NCBI GenBank assembly: GCA_038210135.1 | Contig: JBBQWZ010000018.1 | Location: 41,250-105,249 of the forward strand | DNA length: 64,000 nt | Reading direction: 5' to 3' | DNA from: JBBQWZ01 sp038210135 | GTDB lineage: Bacteria; Acidobacteriota; Terriglobia; Bryobacterales; Bryobacteraceae | Shown here: piece after piece, positions 59,320 to 64,000 of the stretch | Numbering within the stretch: position 1 is the stretch's first letter | How the letters are laid out: each line of letters starts with the position of its first letter | Program-made: the position numbers and the translations under genes | The notes under the pieces: generated by a model | What the model saw: only the letters and a program-made list of their open reading frames with translations | Database searches by the model: none | Told to the model about the DNA's origin: nothing

Positions 59320-61140
59320 CTATTTTTGGGCGTCCGCTGGCGCCGCCGCACGCGATGCCCGATTGATTCCGTCGCCATACTTCGCGAATCCTGGTATCGT
59401 CACCGGCAGCTTGCCGCCAATCGCGATTTCGCCCGCCAACGCCTTTGCGGCCGCTATCTCCGACGTCGTCGTCGTGCTGAACGCCGCCACATACGCCGCC
59501 ACTTTCGGAAATGCCTGCAACAGGTAAGGGCTCCCCAGCGATACCATCACCACCGGAACCTGCCCGTCGGTCAACCGATTCACAAACGCCGTCAGGTTCG
59601 CGGGCAACCCCACTTCGTTGCGCGAGTCGGATCCTGTTACATACGCCGCGACCACAATCGCCGAGCAATCCGCTGTCGCGTCCGCTGCCGCCTGCAACTC
59701 CGTGTCCAGCCATTGTCCGTCCACTGCCGTCGCGCGCACCCCTAATACCCGACGTCGCATTTCGATCAGGAACTGAATTCCGTATGGCGAATTCCGCCGC
59801 TCGGTGATCGCAAAAGCGCACGCCCTGGCCGGAGCCGATAGCGGAACCAGCAGTTGCGAATCCCGCACCAGTGTGATCGCTTTGTCCGCCACCTGCTGCG
59901 CCTGCTCGTTCGCTTCGGGCGAATCGAGCGTGTCGGAAACGCTTTCCACATCCACCAGTTTTTGCTTGTGCAGTCCAACATGCGCCTTCGCCGCCAGCAG
60001 CTTCCGCACGCTGTCTTCGATGCGCTGCGTGCTCAATCGCTTGCTGCGGTTCGCCGCTACGACAGCGTCGATGCAAACTTCAGGACGCGGCGGCATCAGT
60101 AAAATATCCGCCCCCGCCTCGATCGCCCGCACGCACGCCTCGCCGTTTGAGATCTTCTCGCTGACGCCCTTCATATCGAGCGCGTCCGTCACCACCAGCC
60201 CGTTGAACCCCAACTCGCGGCGCAGCAAATCCGTCAAAATCTTCGGCGAAAGCGTCGCCGGAATATCCTCCGCTTCGATCGCCGGAACCGACATGTGCGC
60301 GGTCATCACCGCGTCCACGCCCCCCTCGATCGCCGCCCGGAACGGCTTCAACTCCAACGCGTTCATTCGTTCCCGCGTCGCTTCGAGCCGCGCCATCGTC
60401 AAATGGCTGTTCGTCGCCGTATCGCCATGCCCCGGAAAATGCTTCGTCGTAATCAAGACCCGCGCGTTCGGATCGGAATGCGCCCCTTCGATGTACGCCT
60501 TCACGTGCGCCGCCACATCATCCGCATTTTCACCGTACGAGCGAATATTGATCACCGGATTCAGCGGATTGTTGTTCACATCCGCCACCGGTGCGAACAC
60601 CCACTGTACGCCCAACGCCCGCGCTTCCCGCGCTGTTTCCGCGCCCTCGTAGCGTGTTGCCGCCAAATCCCGGGCCGCGCCGTACGCCATATTAAAAGGA
60701 AACTTCGGCGTGTTCGCCACCCTCATCGACGCCCCTCGTTCGAAGTCCGCCGAGATCAACAGCGGAACCTTCGCCAGCCGCTGCATCCGGTTGAAGAACG
60801 CCGCCATCGCGAACGGCTCCGCGTTCCGCACGTTGCCGTTGACTACCCGATTCACCGCGATCAATCCGCCGATCTTCAGATCCCGCACCCACCGCTCGAA
60901 CTTGCGGAAATCCGCCGACCGCTTTCCCGGAGCCTCCCCATACGTCGTCCCCACCACCAACTGCGCCACCTTCTCGCGCATCGTCATCGGCTTCATCCAC
61001 TTGTTCGCTTGCTGCACATCGGTCGAAACCGCGCCGGAGGCCTTCACGGCAGCCGCCTTCGCCTTGGCCTTCTTCTTCGGCGCTGCGCCTTCGACCCCCA
61101 GCGCGAAAACAAGAAACAGCGCCATCCACTTGGATTTCAT
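59320..61140 (-). CDS. glycoside hydrolase family 3, NagZ-like
   Basis: 606 residues from ATG 61140 (MKSKWMALFLVFALGVEGAA, signal peptide). The TIM barrel carries LLISADFERGASMRV, the NagZ-type His/Asp loop KHFPGHGDTATNSHL, and the nucleophile region NGLVVTDALDMKGVSE. A second alpha/beta domain (to PGFAKYGDGINRAS) is present, as in longer GH3 enzymes. It likely removes N-acetylglucosamine from peptidoglycan or chitin fragments in the periplasm. It is divergent from the PqaA-like gene. Confidence 0.9.
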   Translation of the reverse strand: MKSKWMALFLVFALGVEGAAPKKKAKAKAAAVKASGAVSTDVQQANKWMKPMTMREKVAQLVVGTTYGEAPGKRSADFRKFERWVRDLKIGGLIAVNRVVNGNVRNAEPFAMAAFFNRMQRLAKVPLLISADFERGASMRVANTPKFPFNMAYGAARDLAATRYEGAETAREARALGVQWVFAPVADVNNNPLNPVINIRSYGENADDVAAHVKAYIEGAHSDPNARVLITTKHFPGHGDTATNSHLTMARLEATRERMNALELKPFRAAIEGGVDAVMTAHMSVPAIEAEDIPATLSPKILTDLLRRELGFNGLVVTDALDMKGVSEKISNGEACVRAIEAGADILLMPPRPEVCIDAVVAANRSKRLSTQRIEDSVRKLLAAKAHVGLHKQKLVDVESVSDTLDSPEANEQAQQVADKAITLVRDSQLLVPLSAPARACAFAITERRNSPYGIQFLIEMRRRVLGVRATAVDGQWLDTELQAAADATADCSAIVVAAYVTGSDSRNEVGLPANLTAFVNRLTDGQVPVVMVSLGSPYLLQAFPKVAAYVAAFSTTTTSEIAAAKALAGEIAIGGKLPVTIPGFAKYGDGINRASRAAAPADAQK

Positions 61141-61213
61141 CACCCCAATGGTATCGTGCGATGCCCCGTCCAAGCATCCGAAAATAAGGTGCGCGGCGGT
61201 ATACTAACCAACG

Positions 61214-64000
61214 ATGAGAAAATTTCCCCTTTTCGCCGCCGCTGCGGCGTCGCTCGCCCTCTCGCTGAGCCTGTCCGCCGCCGATACCTCCCGCGCGGCC
61301 GGCAAATTCAAAGAAACTCCGCTCGATAAATACGTCTACGCGCCCGACCCAAGCTATAAGTGGGAAGTCGCCAAAACCATTCCCGGCGACGGCGTCACCA
61401 CCTTCGTCCTGCAACTGACTTCGCAAACATGGAACACGCCCGTCAAGGCCAGCACCAATGTCTGGAAGCATTGGCTGTTCGTCGTAAAGCCCGACGTCGT
61501 GAAATCTTCCACCGCCTACCTCTTCATCAGCGGCGGCTCCATTCGTGACGGCGTGCCCGACAAAGCGGACCCCGCTCGCGTCGATATGGCCCTCACCACC
61601 GGCGCCGTCGTCGCCGAATTGAAAGGTGTGCCGAACCAGCCCATCTCCTTCGAAGACCACCCCAAGGGTATGGTCGAAGACGACCTCATCGCCTACACCT
61701 GGGACAAATTCCTCCGCACCGGCGATTCCACCTGGCCCCTGCGTCTGCCGATGACCAAGTCAGCCGTCAAAGCCATGGACGCCATCACCGAATTCTCCGC
61801 CTCCGAACAAGGCGGCAAAAATAAAGTGGACGGCTTCGTCGTCGCCGGCGGATCCAAGCGCGGCTGGACCACCTGGACCACCGCCGCCGTGGATAAGCGC
61901 GTCGTCGCCATCGAGCCCATGGTCATCGACCTTTTGAATATCGAAAAATCCTTCGATCACCACTGGCGCGTCTACGGCTTCTGGGCCCCCGCCGTCGGCA
62001 ACTACACCCAGTGGAGCATCATGAACTGGCAGGGCACCAAGGAATATAAGGAGCTCATGAAAATTGAGGAGCCGTTCAGCTATCGCGAACGTCTCACCAT
62101 GCCCAAGTTCATCATCAACGCCGCCGGCGATCAGTTCTTCCTGCCCGATTCCTCGCAGTTCTACTTCAGCGATCTCGAAGGGGAAAAGCACCTCCGCTAC
62201 GTGCCCAATGCCTCGCATTCGCTCGACAAGACCGACGCCCTCGAGAGCGTCGAGGCTTTCTACGCCGCGATCGTCAAGGGAACGCCGCGTCCCAGGATCA
62301 ACTGGAGCTTCGACGCCGACGGCTCGATCCGGGTGGTCGCGAAGGACCGGCCGTCGAAGGTCGTGCTCTGGCAGGCCACCAACCCTGACGCCCGCAATTT
62401 CCGGCAGGACGTGCTGGGCAACGCCTACACCAGCCGTCTCCTGACGCCTGCGGGACCGAACACCTGGATCGCCCACGTGGCCAAACCTGCGGCCGGCTAC
62501 ACCGCGTTCTTCATCGAGCTCTCGTTTCCGAGCGGCGGGCGCTATCCCCTCAAGGTGACGACCGCGGTGCGGGTGCTGCCGGAGACGCTGCCGTTTGCCG
62601 CCCCCAAACCGCAGGATCCGTCGAAGACGGACAGCACGCCGCCGCAGCCGTTCGACCTGGTGGTCTACGGCGGCACGGCCGGCGGGGTGATGACCGCGGT
62701 CGCGGGCGCCCGTGAAGGATTGAAGGTGGCGCTGCTCGAACCGGGCCGTCATCTCGGCGGGATGGTGTCGGGCGGCCTCGGCTGGACCGACTACGGCAAG
62801 AAGGAAGTGATCGGCGGCTACTCGCTCGAGTTCTTCGAGCGCGTCGGACGGAAGTACGATCGGCCGATCGAATGGCATTTCGAGCCGCACGTCGCCGAAG
62901 CGGTCTTCACGGAGATGGCCGCCGAGGCCGGCGTGCAGGTCTTTCTCGAGCACCGGCTGCGCCAGAAGACCGGCGTGCGCAAGAGCGGGGCGTCCATTGC
63001 CGAGATCTCGATGGAGAACGGCGCCAGGTTCAGCGGCAAGGTGTTCGCCGACGCCACCTACGAAGGGGATCTCCTCGCGCAGGCCCGCGTCTCCTACACC
63101 TGGGGCCGCGAAGGAGAGGCGGCCTTCGGCGAATCGCTCGCCGGCGTGCGCGAGCAGACCCCGCTGCACCAGTTCAGGGCGCCGGTGTCTCCCTTCGACG
63201 CGTCAGGCAAGCTGCTGCCGGAGATCACGGCGCGGACCGCTGAGGCCGTCGGCGCCGCCGACAAGCGGGTGCAGGCTTACAACTTCCGGCTCTGCATGAC
63301 GCAAACGCCGGCCAACCGCGTCGCCTGGCCGAAGCCGGCGCGCTACGAACCGGCCCGCTTCGAGCTGCTCGCGCGCTACCTGCCGACGTTCGCGGCGGCG
63401 CTCGGCCGGCCGCTCGGCATCAACGACGTCATGAAGGCCGACCTGCTGCAGAACGGCAAGACCGACACCAACAACAACGGCGCCTTCTCGACCGACTATA
63501 TCGGCGGCAGCTACGATTATCCGGACGGCAACTACCAGGCCCGGGCCCGCATCCGCCAGGCGCACGTCGACTACGTCCAGGGCTTCCTCTACTTTCTCGC
63601 CACCGATCCGCGGGTGCCCGCCGCGCTCGGCGCCGAAATGAAGACATGGGGGCTCTGCGCCGACGAGTTCACCGACGCGGGCCACTGGCCCTATCAGCTC
63701 TACGTCCGCGAGGCGCGGCGCATGGTTGGGGAATTCGTGATGTCGCAGAAGGACATCCAGACCGAGCTGACCAAGCCGGACGCGATCGGCATGGGCTCCT
63801 ACAACAGCGACTCACACAACGTCCAGCGCCGTCCCGACGCCTCGGGCACGGCGGTCGAGAACGAGGGCGACATGCAGGTGTCGGTGACGCCCTACCAGAT
63901 CCCCTACCGGGTGATGCTGCCGCGTCGCACCGAAGTCACCAACCTGCTGGTGCCAGTCGCCTTCTCCGCGTCGCACGTCGCCTACTCGACCCTCCGGATG
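61214..64000 (+). CDS. PqaA-like (PhoPQ-activated pathogenicity-related) domain fused to FAD-dependent oxidoreductase; 3' end outside window
   Basis: The frame is open from ATG 61214 to the window edge, 929 codons with no stop. Signal peptide (FPLFAAAAASLALSLSLSAA). Residues ~30-450 match PqaA-like alpha/beta hydrolases (WKHWLFVVKPD, SSTAYLFISGGSIRDG, the nucleophile-elbow VVAGGSKRGWTTWT, MPKFIINAAGDQFFLP, SHSLDKTDALE). After a linker, residues ~480 on are an FAD_oxidored (PF12831-like) domain: FDLVVYGGTAGGVMTAVAGA, LLEPGRHLGGMVSGGLGW, FADATYEGDLLAQARVSYTW. Codon composition shifts sharply near 62250, inside the PqaA-like part. Long reverse-strand open frames over this region are shadows. Confidence 0.8.
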   Translation, partial: MRKFPLFAAAAASLALSLSLSAADTSRAAGKFKETPLDKYVYAPDPSYKWEVAKTIPGDGVTTFVLQLTSQTWNTPVKASTNVWKHWLFVVKPDVVKSSTAYLFISGGSIRDGVPDKADPARVDMALTTGAVVAELKGVPNQPISFEDHPKGMVEDDLIAYTWDKFLRTGDSTWPLRLPMTKSAVKAMDAITEFSASEQGGKNKVDGFVVAGGSKRGWTTWTTAAVDKRVVAIEPMVIDLLNIEKSFDHHWRVYGFWAPAVGNYTQWSIMNWQGTKEYKELMKIEEPFSYRERLTMPKFIINAAGDQFFLPDSSQFYFSDLEGEKHLRYVPNASHSLDKTDALESVEAFYAAIVKGTPRPRINWSFDADGSIRVVAKDRPSKVVLWQATNPDARNFRQDVLGNAYTSRLLTPAGPNTWIAHVAKPAAGYTAFFIELSFPSGGRYPLKVTTAVRVLPETLPFAAPKPQDPSKTDSTPPQPFDLVVYGGTAGGVMTAVAGAREGLKVALLEPGRHLGGMVSGGLGWTDYGKKEVIGGYSLEFFERVGRKYDRPIEWHFEPHVAEAVFTEMAAEAGVQVFLEHRLRQKTGVRKSGASIAEISMENGARFSGKVFADATYEGDLLAQARVSYTWGREGEAAFGESLAGVREQTPLHQFRAPVSPFDASGKLLPEITARTAEAVGAADKRVQAYNFRLCMTQTPANRVAWPKPARYEPARFELLARYLPTFAAALGRPLGINDVMKADLLQNGKTDTNNNGAFSTDYIGGSYDYPDGNYQARARIRQAHVDYVQGFLYFLATDPRVPAALGAEMKTWGLCADEFTDAGHWPYQLYVREARRMVGEFVMSQKDIQTELTKPDAIGMGSYNSDSHNVQRRPDASGTAVENEGDMQVSVTPYQIPYRVMLPRRTEVTNLLVPVAFSASHVAYSTLRM

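Noticed and set aside
61760..63169. 469-codon open frame on the minus strand
   Set aside because: It mirrors the high-GC PqaA/FAD gene on the plus strand, which shows clear domain motifs; the reverse frame is Gly/Val/Asp-rich without motifs.
1..64000. tRNA, rRNA, prophage or integrase/att sites
   Set aside because: No cloverleaf, rRNA segment, phage structural gene or integrase was recognised anywhere in the window, though a covariance-model scan could not be run.

Overview
The window looks like chromosomal DNA from an acidobacterium of the Bryobacterales/'Solibacter' type. The evidence is moderately high GC, a secreted propeller protein ending in the TIGR03437-type C-terminal domain typical of that lineage, paired DUF4097 proteins behind an ECF sigma/anti-sigma pair, Gram-negative envelope genes (BamA, Skp/OmpH), many TTG/GTG starts, and short dispersed repeats between genes. 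No rRNA, tRNA, CRISPR array or prophage was seen.

Layout. 0-2.6 kb: 3' part of a TolB-propeller/amidohydrolase. 2.7-5.7 kb: small accessory patch with a TIR-domain protein, a frame-broken convergent gene, a truncated IS256-type transposase, repeat debris, and a small TTG-start gene lying in the same reading frame as the transposase. 5.7-10.7 kb: minus-strand stress-type module of ECF sigma factor, zinc-finger anti-sigma factor with HEAT-like tail, and two DUF4097 proteins. 11-14.4 kb: CPBP protease, then MarR regulator, YceI and a DedA-rhodanese fusion. 14.4-20 kb: RND/HlyD adaptor and several hypotheticals, lysoplasmalogenase. 20-26 kb: two EmrE-like half transporters, PPi-type phosphofructokinase, methyltransferase, YCII protein, ketoacyl synthase. 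26.4-30.2 kb: bamA-skp. 30.7-31.4 kb: a type II toxin-antitoxin pair. 31.4-34.7 kb: ABC exporter, hpt and a kinase-like/nuclease-like fusion. 34.8-40 kb: Tat-exported carbonic anhydrase, AqpZ, a second sigma/anti-sigma-like pair, MFS transporter. 40-43.7 kb: secreted repeat protein and a large membrane protein. 43.9-51.8 kb: tad/cpa pilus operon (cpaA-B-C-E-F-tadB-tadC) ending in a 30-codon membrane peptide. 52-55.6 kb: TIGR03437 propeller protein and an outer-membrane barrel. 55.7-58.7 kb: decaheme cytochrome overlapping an outer-membrane barrel gene, a candidate porin-cytochrome electron conduit. 59-61 kb: DUF167 and GH3. 61.2-64 kb: a PqaA-like domain fused to an FAD oxidoreductase, running off the window and showing an abrupt composition change near 62.25 kb.

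The strongest unusual signal is at 14194-14196. The DedA-rhodanese gene has an in-frame TGA exactly where the rhodanese catalytic cysteine belongs (YCT-TGA-PNEA). The frame then continues through the rest of the rhodanese domain to a TAA at 14361. A perfect 7-bp hairpin with G at loop position 2 begins 14 bases after the TGA, as in a bacterial SECIS. This suggests a selenocysteine-containing membrane-anchored rhodanese that simple gene calling would truncate.
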